A stretch of DNA of 64,000 bases from Panonychus citri. Its lineage: Eukaryota; Arthropoda; Arachnida; Trombidiformes; Tetranychidae. The first letter of the stretch is position 1. The number at the start of each line of letters is the position of its first letter. The notes under the pieces are model-generated. The model was not told the origin of the DNA. It saw only the letters and a list, made by a program, of their open reading frames with translations, and ran no database searches. The position numbers were made by a program, and so were the translations under genes. The stretch is taken from the NCBI RefSeq assembly GCF_014898815.1, contig NW_026515544.1:1798001-1862000 (forward strand). The letters run 5' to 3'. Positions 29,038 to 38,816 of the stretch are shown in pieces.

Positions 29038-30409
29038 CATCATGAGAGCGCAAATTGATTATGATTTAGTTTGATTGTTGATTTGATTTAGAGAAGGATC
29101 ATTTTCCCTAATCATATCTTTCGCTAATTGTTAATGAAAAGTTGTTGATTATCAGGCTGTAAAAACTATCACTATCGATAGATGTTAATTGTTTACAAAT
29201 TAAATAAACTAAATTAAGGTTTACAGTTTGGTGAATGAGTAACGAAGCAAGTTAATCAGTTAACAGTAAGTTGTAAATTTAGCTAATTGTTGGTACAACA
29301 ATAAGATAGTGAGAAAAAAAATTACCATTACAATACAAACAATGTCAATAACAAGATTAACGGTTTAATTAACAATTAAAAGTTATCATCAATATCAATT
29401 AACAATTAACCAAGCATATATAATATGAAATAACAACAACATCAGTAAAAAATGATCAACCATTGAAAGTAATCAACTTTTAACAATCAAATTGTAAAAC
29501 TGTAACCAGTTAATTATCAGAAATACTCATCAAATTGTGCAAAAGTTTTTCAGGTTAATTGTTAAGCGAAATAATTCCCGCCAGTAATCAGCCAATTATC
29601 GAGTCAAATAATCAGACAACAATCAATGGTAACAATTAATAAATGGTTATGAGAATCACGAGAAACATTGGTTGGGAAAAATTCTGGTTCACCAGTAATC
29701 TAATAATAGATTAACTAACAAGAATTGATTGTCAACAATTAACTAAATAATAATTAACCATAATTATTAGGTTAGGGAAAATTTTCTCGAACTGTTTAGC
29801 CGAAAGTGCAACTTTATGTACACTCGAACTCAGAACTAGAACCAAATCAAAGACGAAGAGAAAAAAACTTTTTTTTTCTTTTTTCTGACTTTCCGATTAA
29901 TATCATTTCTCTTACATTGATGATCATGATGATCATGATTAAGATGATGATTATAACAGCAATCAACTGATTGTAATTGAAAAAAAAAGCTTAACAGTCA
30001 ATGTACCGAGACGATTAGGTTGATTTAATTTTAAACAATATCGACAATTTGATTTAGTTAATGTATTTGCAACCTCTTTTTTTTTGATTATCATCATTAT
30101 CATCATCGTTATCATCTTCACCTCTCTCTCTCCCTCTCATCTTAATCACCTTGATCATCATATCGTCATCATATAGCAATCTGATTGCCGACAATCAATT
30201 GATTGTTGATCATATTAATCAAAAGCTTTTCCTTTTCCTGTTTTCTCTCAACTAATTTCATATTCATTTTGTCCTCTCCATCTTAATTGTAACAATCAAT
30301 TGATGAACAACATGTTAATTTAATTTTAAACATTTAATTTAGTGTTACAGCTATAAGTAAGTCCAAATAATTAGTTAATTGTTTACATTTACATTGTGTT
30401 TATGTTGTG

Positions 30410-30907
30410 ATGAAAATGATTAAACTTCCAGGATTGATTTTAATCATCTTTCAATATTACTTATTAGTATCCTTAATTGTGTACATTAATTGTGAGGATA
30501 ATACTAATTGTTACCATCTAAATACATTAATAAAATCAGCAAATTATGAAAATTTTAATCACGATAAATTATCACCATTGGTAAACAAATTAAATTACAA
30601 AGTTACCCGAGTTAAACGTCAATTGAATTCATCAACAACTCAATTACCACCATTAACAATTAACGATTCAAATGAAAATCATCACAATGAAAGTGTCAAC
30701 TCTAATTTAGTTAACAGTGAACAGCTAATTGAAGCGGATATTAAATCACTACGATACAATTTAGTTAATCACTTTTCCTCACCACGTAATTCATTTGCCA
30801 ATGATACACTCAAACAAAATGCCCGCCGGGTAATTATTGATAAATTTGTCAAACTTAGACTTGAAACTTGGACCCACAAATTTAATGCAACCGAGATGAG
30901 ATTCCTG
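30410..30907 (+). CDS. M28-family zinc peptidase, exon 1 (signal peptide and propeptide)
   Basis: ATG at 30410 opens 166 codons ending at the donor CTG|GTAAGT in phase 0. Residues about 6-28 are a signal peptide (hydrophobic run ILIIFQYYLLVSLIVY, then NCEDN). An RVKR basic site near residues 67-70, followed by QLNSS, fits a furin-type propeptide cut. Several N-glycosylation sequons follow (NSS, NDS, NES, NDT, NAT). The last 40 residues look like the N-terminal helix that precedes the catalytic domain in secreted M28 enzymes. The exon continues in frame into 43363. The protein is probably secreted or lumenal. Confidence 0.88.
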
Positions 30908-31096
30908 GTAAGTCATTTATACAATCAAATTAAATTTGATTAGTCAATTTGCAATCAAATCAATGTTCATCTCTCCATCAATATAACTAATTCTAGATAT
31001 TGAGAATCTAAATGCCAAGAAATTAACTGAAACATTTCATGAAAAGTTGACATGACAAACAAGATTAGGTCAAGATTAAGGTCATTTGTTTGATAC

Positions 31097-31100
31097 TGAC
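31097..31100. repeat. Target-site duplication (left), TGAC
   Basis: TGAC immediately precedes the 5' LTR and is repeated at 43092-43095 immediately after the 3' LTR. Four-base duplications are usual for Ty3/Gypsy integration. Confidence 0.85.
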
Positions 31101-32285
31101 TGAAGGGTAGAAAATCTTGAAATCCTCAGGCTTCCTTTTCCATCACTATCATGATTTGGAATCAATTTAAATTTTCTAATTTCCTTTTTCTTCATCTCAA
31201 CAATTAGTTAATTGTTGTGCTTTTCTTTTTATTTTCATTTTTATAAATTCAACAATTTAAATTTTGTTTCTTAATTTCCCATTGTTAACATTAGTTTTCC
31301 CACTCCCACAACTATAGTTGTAAATTTCTTAATTATTACTCTTAACCAATCTAATTAATTAGTATCCTGATTAACTGATTGAGTTGATTAAGAATTTACA
31401 ATATTCTCAACTAATTAACCAATGGAAATTGATCTAAATTCAATTCTATACCTAAAGATATAGTTAAAGATGATTCAGTTAATTTCAATTAACTAATTTT
31501 CTTAATTGTTTCTATCCAAATCTCTTCAACTTTTAAGTTGACCAAAAATTGGTAACAAAAGTAAGAGACCCGAATTTTTCTTTCTCTCCCTCTTTCTTTT
31601 TTTCTTTCTTTTATTTTTTAGCTTTTACCATTGTTTAAGTCTAAAGACTTATCTTGGTTAATTTTTATCTTTTTATCTTTTTCAACATGTTAACCATATT
31701 GTTCATAATGTCGAGACATAGAGACTAAAAGAGTTACTTTGTAACAATAGTTTCACCTCATCACTAATATGATTAACTTGGTTAATTTGATTAATTTGTT
31801 TTCCCCTTATTAATTGTAACCCCTTATCATCATTAATTGATATCCCTAAATTGTCACCCCCTTTGCTTTTATTCTAAAAAGAATAATTTTCCCTCTATAA
31901 TAGTCAGTCAATGTTTAACATTAAAATAGTTAACTTGCTCATCTTTAATCTCTCAATTCTTAATTAAGGTGATTCTGCACTTCTAAGTGTTACAATCCAT
32001 CCATCTCTCAAGTTCCTAAAATTCAACCTTCTTTAATTAGACAATTTATGTTTAATTGTCCAAATCTGAATTCTTTAGAATTATCAGTGAAAGTGAAAAC
32101 ACAAGCGTAAGTACAATAGAGAAACTCAGTGATCCTAAAAGAATCGTGTATTCGGTATTTTGTGGGACCGAAAATCTTCTGAACTCTTGTCTTCAAGCCT
32201 ACAGACTTTTCCGAGTTTTATCTCAATCACATCCATCGATCTCAAATTGATCATCTAACCTCCTCATCTCAAATTTTCCCCCACA
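31101..32285 (+). repeat. 5' LTR
   Basis: A 1185-bp direct repeat of 41927-43091, starting TGAAGGGTAG and ending CCCCCACA. A TATA-like box is at 31896-31902. The open frame at 32056-32250 inside it is repeated in the other LTR, starts with TTG, and has no recognisable domain. Confidence 0.97.
31896..31902 (+). promoter_or_regulatory. TATA-like box in the 5' LTR
   Basis: CTCTATAATAGTCAGTC gives TATAATA about 390 bp from the LTR end, in a position suitable for driving the genomic transcript. The same motif is in the 3' LTR. Only the sequence match supports it. Confidence 0.35.
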
Positions 32286-32287
32286 AA

Positions 32288-32305
32288 TTGGCGACCCAGG
32301 CAGGA
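32288..32305 (+). other. Primer binding site, probably for tRNA-Arg
   Basis: TTGGCGACCCAGGCAGG lies just inside the 5' LTR. TGG pairs with a tRNA CCA tail, and GCGACCCAG matches the acceptor 3' strand of a tRNA beginning GACCCAG with discriminator G. Some eukaryotic tRNA-Arg have that acceptor stem. The tRNA identity is from memory of the family and has not been searched. Confidence 0.6.
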
Positions 32306-32393
32306 TCATTGTGTTTTTCCCCGTGTTTGTGTTTTGTGTTTTCTTTATTTCCGTCTCCAATTCTATTGAATTATCTTTTCCCTTTCCATCAAT

Positions 32394-33899
32394 ATGCCAC
32401 CTAAACGTTCTCGTGTTGCTGCGATTACTCGTATTGCTGCTGCTCGCGCCATGGCTGCAAAGGCTACCGCCGATCCTCAATCTAACTGATGCTGAATCAG
32501 GACTCTCCGAGGATGATACAATCATTCCTCCACCTCCATCACCTCAAGATACTTTTACCCCAGTTAACCCTAGACCCCCGACTCGTGTTTCTACAGTCAT
32601 TCAAAAATCCAAATCTCTCAGAGATCTCTCTTACCATGAGATTCTCGAACTCTTTAATAAGTGGAATGTTCCAATTCCAATCAGATCATTGGCTACGAAA
32701 AAGCTTAATGATGTTATCTCAACTCATCTTCTTCTTATTGGTGAAAATGTAACCATTGAAGATATTCAAAACCTCGATCTTAACGAGATCAAAAACCAAC
32801 CCATTCCAAATTGGATTTTGGAATTTCGAACCCAAAATATTTCCGAAGCGGAAATACAAATATTCTTAAAGAATATCGGTCGTGATGAAGAGACCATCTT
32901 TAATCTAACCCACTCTGAGCTTTATGCTCTTCCTCTTCCTCTTGGTGTTCTCAACAAAATAAAGAACATTTTAAATTCTTTTGGTGCTCATATTAGTGAG
33001 CAATTACCTTCATCTATCACTCCCTCTGTCAATTCCAATGACAATCTTACTCCATCAACTTTCTTCGAATTGATGAAACAATTGAAGACTGACCCTCATG
33101 TACCAGAATTCCGCTCTGGTGAGGACCAATATTCTTGGCTGGTAAAGACCAAGGATCGTTTATCCAAAGAGAATGTGGATGACGAAACAAGACTCAGACT
33201 TCTCCAAAAGTCTATGGCCCACGAAATAAAAACAAGTGCCGTTGGTTTAGATGATATTACCGATTACCAGGAATACGTCGATGCCCTTTTTGAAAAATTG
33301 AAGACTCCCGAAAGTCAATATAGTGCAGATTTTGAGCTCCGAAACTGCCGTTACAACCCGGAATTCCACCCGGAAAAATTCTTCTCCGATATGAGAAGAT
33401 TGGTCACCAAAGCGTTTGGTCCAACCAACGATTCCCTCTTTCTCAATCTTGTTCTCCAACATATCCCTCGAAATATCCGAGATGATATTTATACCCTTGG
33501 TATTAATGATGATCGTACGAGAATTTACAATCATCTTACTAGAATTCATTTTGATTATAAAAATAATCAAAATAGACAAAAGGTCCAAAAAACGGTTCCC
33601 TCGAAAAACCCTAACCCAAATCATTCCAATGATAAATCTTCAGTTGCTCGAATGCTTAAAACTAATAATCCTAATTATTCCCAATCTAACTCTAACTATA
33701 AGAGAAACCCAATGCATCTTCATCCGCATCTAAAGATGCTAAATTTTGCAATTATTGCAAAGGTGATGATCATACAATTGATGTTTGTTCTAAGTTAGCT
33801 TATCGAAAAGCTCAAGAAGCTGCAGGAATTAAACCTCCTTATCAGGAAAAATCAAAATTACGTTCGACAACCATTCAACTCAACAGCAGCCCCAACTAA
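32394..33899 (+). CDS. gag: Gag-like protein, frame broken
   Basis: Structural protein of the element. ATG at 32394 (MPPKRSRV, basic) opens a frame that closes at 32489. The main frame continues from there to 33798. A third frame, ending TAA at 33897-33899, carries a CCHC zinc knuckle (C-x2-C-x4-H-x4-C, 33747-33788). So there are at least two frame breaks, near 32485 and 33700. A stretch at about 32818-32985 looks like the second half of a SAM domain (FLKNIG..., then NLTHSEL and GVLNKIKNIL). The following region (SGEDQYSWLVKTKDRL onward) has the helical look of a retrotransposon Gag core. A GTG at 32311 also opens the main frame, but the ATG is the likelier start. Confidence 0.8.
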
Positions 33900-33985
33900 C
33901 TTAACCACTTTGGTTAATCAAGATCAGCCAGTTCCTCAAATTCAATTCCTCCGCAACCAGTTAATGCTATTGTCTCAGTTCCCAA

Positions 33986-36100
33986 ATGTTCACTAATCCA
34001 ATACAGTTAGATAACCGACCACCTCTCCTCGAACCTATGCAAAGCGGACTCAGAGGAAATGTAGGATTTGCAATATCTAAAGATATTAAGCAAATTTCCC
34101 AAATTGGAAACACTGCAATTTCTCATATGCCTCAAGTCAACTTAACCCTCTGCTTGCCCGATAAAACTCGTGTTCAAGAAGGTAAAGTGTTGATAGACAC
34201 CGGAGCGTCAGCTTGTGTTATCGATGCCGGTCTAGCTTCCCTCCTTCAAGCTCACGTTATAAAGGTGAACAGAACCCTAAAAGGTATTGCATCAGGAGTC
34301 TATGTAGATTCTTTTGGTTTTTCGTATGCAATATTTAAGCATAATGGTATGGACGAATCCCGCATCATCAAATTCCAAATTTGTGAAAAATTTGAACCCG
34401 TATTTTTGTTAGGGAATGCCTTCCTTCATGTTTTTTACATGAAAATTCTTTCTGACGGAAATGAGTATGATATCTCTGTCAAAGAAACCCCCAATTCTCC
34501 CGAATTAAATAACCCTGACTTTTATTTCCGATTCTGTACTCCCGATGAAACTGATTTCATCATTGAAACTTCTATTAAAGTTACTGGTAATGCTGCTTCC
34601 GATTATATCTTGGACTCTCCCTCAACTCATTCAACTCATTCAACTCAAACAATTAACAATTCCTCAACTCCATCCACTCATCATCCAAATCTAACAACAA
34701 TTCAACTCCCATCTGAAGAAAACAAATTCAAAAATTTTCCTCAACAATCAATAATCGCTCGGTGTATGCTCGTTAGTGAAAACGAAATTACCGAATCAAA
34801 AACTCAATCCTTTCTTGACAAGATTAAGTCAAGAATCAACCCAAATTTAAGTTCATCTCAACAAAATGAACTTCTCGAACTTTTCGAAAACTATCAAGAT
34901 GTTTTTTCCAAACACAAAAACGATCTTGGATTTGTCTCATCATCTGTTTGTCCAGTGAAAATTGATTTAGAAAATCAAATTATCCCGTACCAAAAACCCT
35001 ACAACTGTAACATTCATCGCCGTGGAGTTTTTCGTGAGATCATTAATGACATGATCCAACATGACCTGATCGAACCCTCGGATGCGCTTGGAGGTGCACC
35101 ATCATTATTGGTTCCTCGATCAGATGGCTCTCATAGGATGGTAACTGATTATCGTCTCTTGAATCGTCTCACTAAAATTCCGAGACATCCCATGCCCAGA
35201 ATCGACGACTGTCTCGAAGTCGTTCGAGGTGGACAATTCTTCAACCTTTTCGACCTGGCACAAGGTTACCACCAAATAGAACTTCCTCCTTCCGAAAGAG
35301 AGAAAACAGCGTTTGTAACCCCGGATGGTAAGTACCAGTACAAACGACTCCCCATGGGACTCGCCGGTGCTCCATTCATATTCCAGCGATTCATGAACAA
35401 AGTTCTTGAAGGGTTACAATATGTCAATTGTATTGGATACTTTGACGATATCCCTGTTGTTGGTGTAACTTTTTCCGATCTCATCGCTAATACGATATTG
35501 GTGTTAGAAAGATTGAGAAAATACAATCTAAAAGTTAAGCCAGAAAAGTGTCACTTCGGTGAAACCGAAATCTTATTGTTAGGACATTTAGTCTCAGGTG
35601 AAGGAATCCGTCCCGACCCTAAAAAGGTTCAAGCCCTAGTTAACCTCCGATACCCTAAAACTGTCCGTGAACTTCAATCCCTCCTAGGATGTTATAATTA
35701 TTTCTCCAGGTACATAAAAAACTATTCCTCCATCGCCGCTCCACTTTATCGTTTAATTTCAAAAGAACGAAAATTCAAAATTCTCCCCGCTGACAAACAA
35801 GCCCTCGATTCTCTCAAATCATCTCTCATCAATACCACGCTCTTGGTACATTTCAACCTAAACTTCGTCGTAAAATCTCCGTCGATGCATCTGATGTTGC
35901 TGTTGGTGGAATCCTATTACAGGAAGACGACAAATCTGAAGATTTCAACTGAAAACCCAATTGAAACCGTAAGCCATTGGCTCCCAATTTCCTTTTTCTC
36001 CCAAAAATTACTGAAGCATCAACTTCATTACAGTGTTTCAGAAAAAGAACTTCTAGCAATTCTTGTCGGTGTGTACAAGTACTCACTATCTCGATGGTGA
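33986..36100 (+). CDS. pol: Pol polyprotein part 1: protease, reverse transcriptase, start of RNase H
   Basis: A 704-codon frame. The aspartic protease active site DTGAS is at about 34196-34210. Reverse transcriptase follows from about 34990: the MVTDYRLLNR motif, FNLFDLAQGYHQI with a catalytic Asp, the LPMGLAGAP fingers/palm motif, and YFDD at 35438-35449 in place of the usual YxDD with V, I or L. RNase H begins after about 35750, but its DAS motif (Asp at 35884) is read in another frame that stops at 35950-35952. The original frame resumes with FFSQKL and SEKELLAI. A single pair of breaks near 35850 and 35950 explains this. A further break near 36080 moves to the next frame. The ATG at 33986 may be internal, because the Gag-Pol junction is also disrupted. 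Confidence 0.93.
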   Translation: MFTNPIQLDNRPPLLEPMQSGLRGNVGFAISKDIKQISQIGNTAISHMPQVNLTLCLPDKTRVQEGKVLIDTGASACVIDAGLASLLQAHVIKVNRTLKGIASGVYVDSFGFSYAIFKHNGMDESRIIKFQICEKFEPVFLLGNAFLHVFYMKILSDGNEYDISVKETPNSPELNNPDFYFRFCTPDETDFIIETSIKVTGNAASDYILDSPSTHSTHSTQTINNSSTPSTHHPNLTTIQLPSEENKFKNFPQQSIIARCMLVSENEITESKTQSFLDKIKSRINPNLSSSQQNELLELFENYQDVFSKHKNDLGFVSSSVCPVKIDLENQIIPYQKPYNCNIHRRGVFREIINDMIQHDLIEPSDALGGAPSLLVPRSDGSHRMVTDYRLLNRLTKIPRHPMPRIDDCLEVVRGGQFFNLFDLAQGYHQIELPPSEREKTAFVTPDGKYQYKRLPMGLAGAPFIFQRFMNKVLEGLQYVNCIGYFDDIPVVGVTFSDLIANTILVLERLRKYNLKVKPEKCHFGETEILLLGHLVSGEGIRPDPKKVQALVNLRYPKTVRELQSLLGCYNYFSRYIKNYSSIAAPLYRLISKERKFKILPADKQALDSLKSSLINTTLLVHFNLNFVVKSPSMHLMLLLVESYYRKTTNLKISTENPIETVSHWLPISFFSQKLLKHQLHYSVSEKELLAILVGVYKYSLSRW

Positions 36101-36770
36101 AAATTTCCTAATCGAGACTGACCACCATACCCTGTGTCAGCTCCCAAAAATTAATTTTAAAAATTCTAGACTCCAAAGATGGTCAATTATGCTCTCATCT
36201 TATAATTTTAAAGTCATTTATAAAAAAGGATTAACTCATCCTCCCGACTGTTTCTCCCGTTATCAGTCCGAATGGGACCATAGAAAAACTATCGATCCCG
36301 AAGAAGAGTTTTTAGACAAAATTTTTCTTAACGAATATGTTGAAGACCCATCATTCCATCACTACTATGATATTGGAATGAATTTGATTAACCTCTCCTT
36401 TGAAGCTCCTATTCTCGATTACGAGCAAATCAAAGATCCTCCTCTACTTTTATATTCAGTCACCTCAGAAATAGCACATCTTCAACCTCATTCCAAATCA
36501 TCTCCTCAAGAATTTTCCTTATGGAAGGAAAAAGTAAGAACCGCTCAGAAAAACAACCCTGATGTTCAGTCCCTCATCTCTCAACTTTCCAATTCAAATT
36601 CGATTGCTGCTAAACGATATGTTTTAAAAGACAATCTTCTCTACCGAAAGGACTCACGAACCCCCTTTGGAACTCGACTCGTGATTGATCCTGAAATCTT
36701 AAAAGAGATATTCCAACTTGAGCATGAATCAACCCTCGGTGGACATTTCGCCACAGAAAAACCTACTTAA
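36063..36770 (+). CDS. pol: Pol part 2: end of RNase H, linker and integrase zinc-binding start
   Basis: Begins with the last third of RNase H (ETDHHTL with catalytic Asp near 36120, then LQRWSIML and HPPDCFSRY, the usual RNase H end in Gypsy elements). A linker and the integrase N-terminal domain follow: LLYRKD and the two His of the HHCC motif in HESTLGGH. The frame then stops at 36768-36770. The Cys pair of HHCC falls in 36771-36880, where the frame changes twice, so this zinc site is split. The first codon at 36063 is TTG, so this is a continuation of the preceding frame and not a separate gene. Confidence 0.88.
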   Translation: MSVCTSTHYLDGENFLIETDHHTLCQLPKINFKNSRLQRWSIMLSSYNFKVIYKKGLTHPPDCFSRYQSEWDHRKTIDPEEEFLDKIFLNEYVEDPSFHHYYDIGMNLINLSFEAPILDYEQIKDPPLLLYSVTSEIAHLQPHSKSSPQEFSLWKEKVRTAQKNNPDVQSLISQLSNSNSIAAKRYVLKDNLLYRKDSRTPFGTRLVIDPEILKEIFQLEHESTLGGHFATEKPT

Positions 36771-36839
36771 ATATCGCTCGACGATTTTGGTGCAAATTCC
36801 TCTACGATGAAGTGAAAAGTTGTGTGAAAACTGTTTAGT

Positions 36840-37766
36840 TTGCAACTTAGCAAAACCTTCCAACATCATTTATGTTGATCCTCCATCAAACCCATTCCTC
36901 AAGAAATTCTAACCCGATTTGAACTTGACGTTCAAGGCCCGATAACAATTGGAAATTCTAAAAAATACATCCTCGTCATCGTCGATGTTTTATCGCGATT
37001 TGTGTACGCGAAAATGACCCTCAACCAAACAGCTACAACTGTAATCAACTTTCTCTCCAATTTCTTTCATCTCTTCGGTTTCCCAACCCACATCCAAACC
37101 GACTTAGGAACAAATTTCACTTCGGATGAATTTAAAAAGTTCATAGAAAAACATGGTATTGTTCATGACACCAGTACCCCTTACCACCCTCAATCCCAAG
37201 GCATTGTCGAAAGATGCAATCGCACAATTGCAGAAAGACTTCGTGCTTATGTTTGTGCCAAAGGTACAAAAAATTTGGTCTCCGCTCTCCAAGCATCTCT
37301 GTATGCAATCAACTCATCCGTCCACAAGATTACTCGCTTCAGTCCTTACTTCCTTGTTTTTGGTCGCGAGCCTAATAAACCCCTTGACAATTACTTGTCC
37401 ATTAACCACAATTCCCCTGTGACCGTAACCGAAGCCCGTAAAATTGCTTACGCGCGACTTAATTCCCAACAACTTTACCAGATTAACAGAACCAAATCCC
37501 TTCATCCTCAATCTCCCTACGATATTGGAGATTATCTTCTAGTTAAAAATGAATCTCCAGATTCAACAATTTCTAAAAAACTTCGAAATCGCTATCATGG
37601 CCCTTATTTAGTTTGTGGTCTTAAGAAAGGTGCACTTATGTTATTAGACACTCTAAGCTTTAATCTCTTCATCTACAATGTTTCTAATACAAAGAAATAT
37701 ACAGGAAAGTTAACCACAAAGATGTTAAACCTCAGAGAAAATTTTTCAACCCCGATTCTTACTTAG
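36840..37766 (+). CDS. pol: Pol part 3: integrase catalytic core and C-terminal domain
   Basis: Retroviral-type integrase core. The DDE triad is intact: Asp at 36927-36929 (in LDVQGP), Asp at 37101-37103 (in QTDLGTNF) and Glu at 37209-37211 (in QGIVERCNR), giving D-x57-D-x35-E. HPQSQGIVERCNRT is the standard signature. After the core comes a chromodomain-free C-terminal domain with YDIGDYLLVKN and NRYHGPYLV, typical of Gypsy integrases. The upper frame limit is set by a break near 36836. The stop is at 37764-37766. The open frame extends upstream of the GTG at 37002 with good coding sense, so that GTG is not the start. Confidence 0.93.
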
Positions 37767-38187
37767 AAAATGAAGACTTCAATTCCCCGAAATTGAGTTA
37801 ATTACTGACAACCAATTTCAATCACTCAGTGATAATGATTATGTTGAAAATGAAGATCTTAATTCCGATTCAATTCCTAATGAAAATTCAAATGACCCAA
37901 TTAACCCAAATAATGATGAAAATCTAAATGATTTTATTCATAATCTTCCTCAGTCAAATCTTCCTTCCTCTCCAATTAAAAATTCTAATTGTAACAATCA
38001 GTTAATTACTGATCACTACAGTGATGAATTAATTAACAATATTCCTCAAAACAAAAGAAAATATCGAACATCTGATCAACAGATAATCGAACAGCCAAAG
38101 TTAATTGTTAACAATCAAGAAAAAATGTTAACCAGACAACAATTAAGAAACCAAAAAGTTTTTGTATTGTTTAATTTTTATTATTAG
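37767..38187 (+). CDS. Polar low-complexity tail after integrase
   Basis: A frame open across about 37804-38187 (stop TAG at 38185-38187) encodes an Asn/Asp/Ser/Pro-rich, disordered-looking segment with no ATG near its start. It contains DHYSD, which recurs in the next frame. It is best read as the C-terminal tail of Pol displaced by a frame break just after 37766. Nothing links it to an envelope protein. Confidence 0.5.
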
Positions 38188-38816
38188 AAAATGATAATGA
38201 GAATATTTTTCTAATTAACTTTAATTGTTGTTCTCAAGTTGATCACTACAGTGATAAGAATTTAAAATTTTCCAGAAAAATTAATTTCGATCATTCTAGT
38301 GATTTAGATTGTTCTAAATTCGAAATTAGATTAACATCTGTTGAAAAGAAAAATTCTATTCTTTTTAAGTTTCCCCTTTCCTCTGTTGAAGGCGTTAGTT
38401 TCGCTAATTACCTTTACCCGCCTTTGTCTTTGTTTCCTCTTCATTTAACTCTTTGGTCATTTAGAGTCAAGTTGATTTTTATTAACCTAATTTCTCATCT
38501 CCACCTTGAAAATTTTTCTTTGTTCAATTTAGTAAAATCTTTAGATTTAATTTTGTTTCAATTATTAGTAATTCACCAGAATTCTGAGAATTGTGAAAAT
38601 TATAAAGTTCAACTAAATTGTTCTCCACCTTCATCACCCCAACACTTCAGTGTTAAAATTTCCTCCGCCATCTTCAGTGAAGTGAAAAGTGCTTCCGAAC
38701 TGTTGACTCAAAGTGCCTTTAAGTGCCTTCATCAAATTAATCATCTCAAGATTAATCATCCCTCTCATCGCCATTATCAACAATTTAGCGTCAAAAAGCT
38801 AATTAACCAAAAGTGA
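38180..38816 (+). CDS. Uncharacterised retroelement frame between Pol and the zinc-finger ORF
   Basis: An open frame of roughly 210 codons ends TGA at 38814-38816 and lacks an obvious ATG. It repeats the DHYSD phrase (38241-38255). It then has a hydrophobic middle part (LFPLHLTLWSF onward) and a Ser-rich end. I recognise no domain. It was considered as a remnant envelope gene, but there is no signal peptide and no disulphide-rich ectodomain. The next frame begins before it ends, so it may be the upstream part of that ORF in another frame. Confidence 0.4.

Larger units (their letters stand above)
13627..30409. other. Intergenic region between the secreted-protein gene and the M28 peptidase gene
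   Basis: About 16.8 kb in which I find no supportable exon. The first few hundred bases are probably the 3' UTR of the upstream gene. The rest is AT-rich sequence with (GA)n and (CT)n arrays (listed separately), many ATG/CAT trinucleotide runs, a purine-rich block near 24060-24640, an AGGTCA cluster at 14179-14204, and a TCGA-rich patch at 28818-29037. Open frames of 60-134 codons here are mostly low-complexity Ser/Leu/Ile/His strings. Confidence 0.55.

Noticed and set aside
32056..32250. 64-codon frame present in both LTRs (also 42862-43056)
   Set aside because: Begins with TTG and is identical in both LTRs simply because the LTRs are copies. No domain; probably untranslated leader.
38424..38816. 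Possible envelope gene
   Set aside because: Hydrophobic patch present, but no signal peptide, no disulphide-rich ectodomain and no clear transmembrane anchor or cleavage site.
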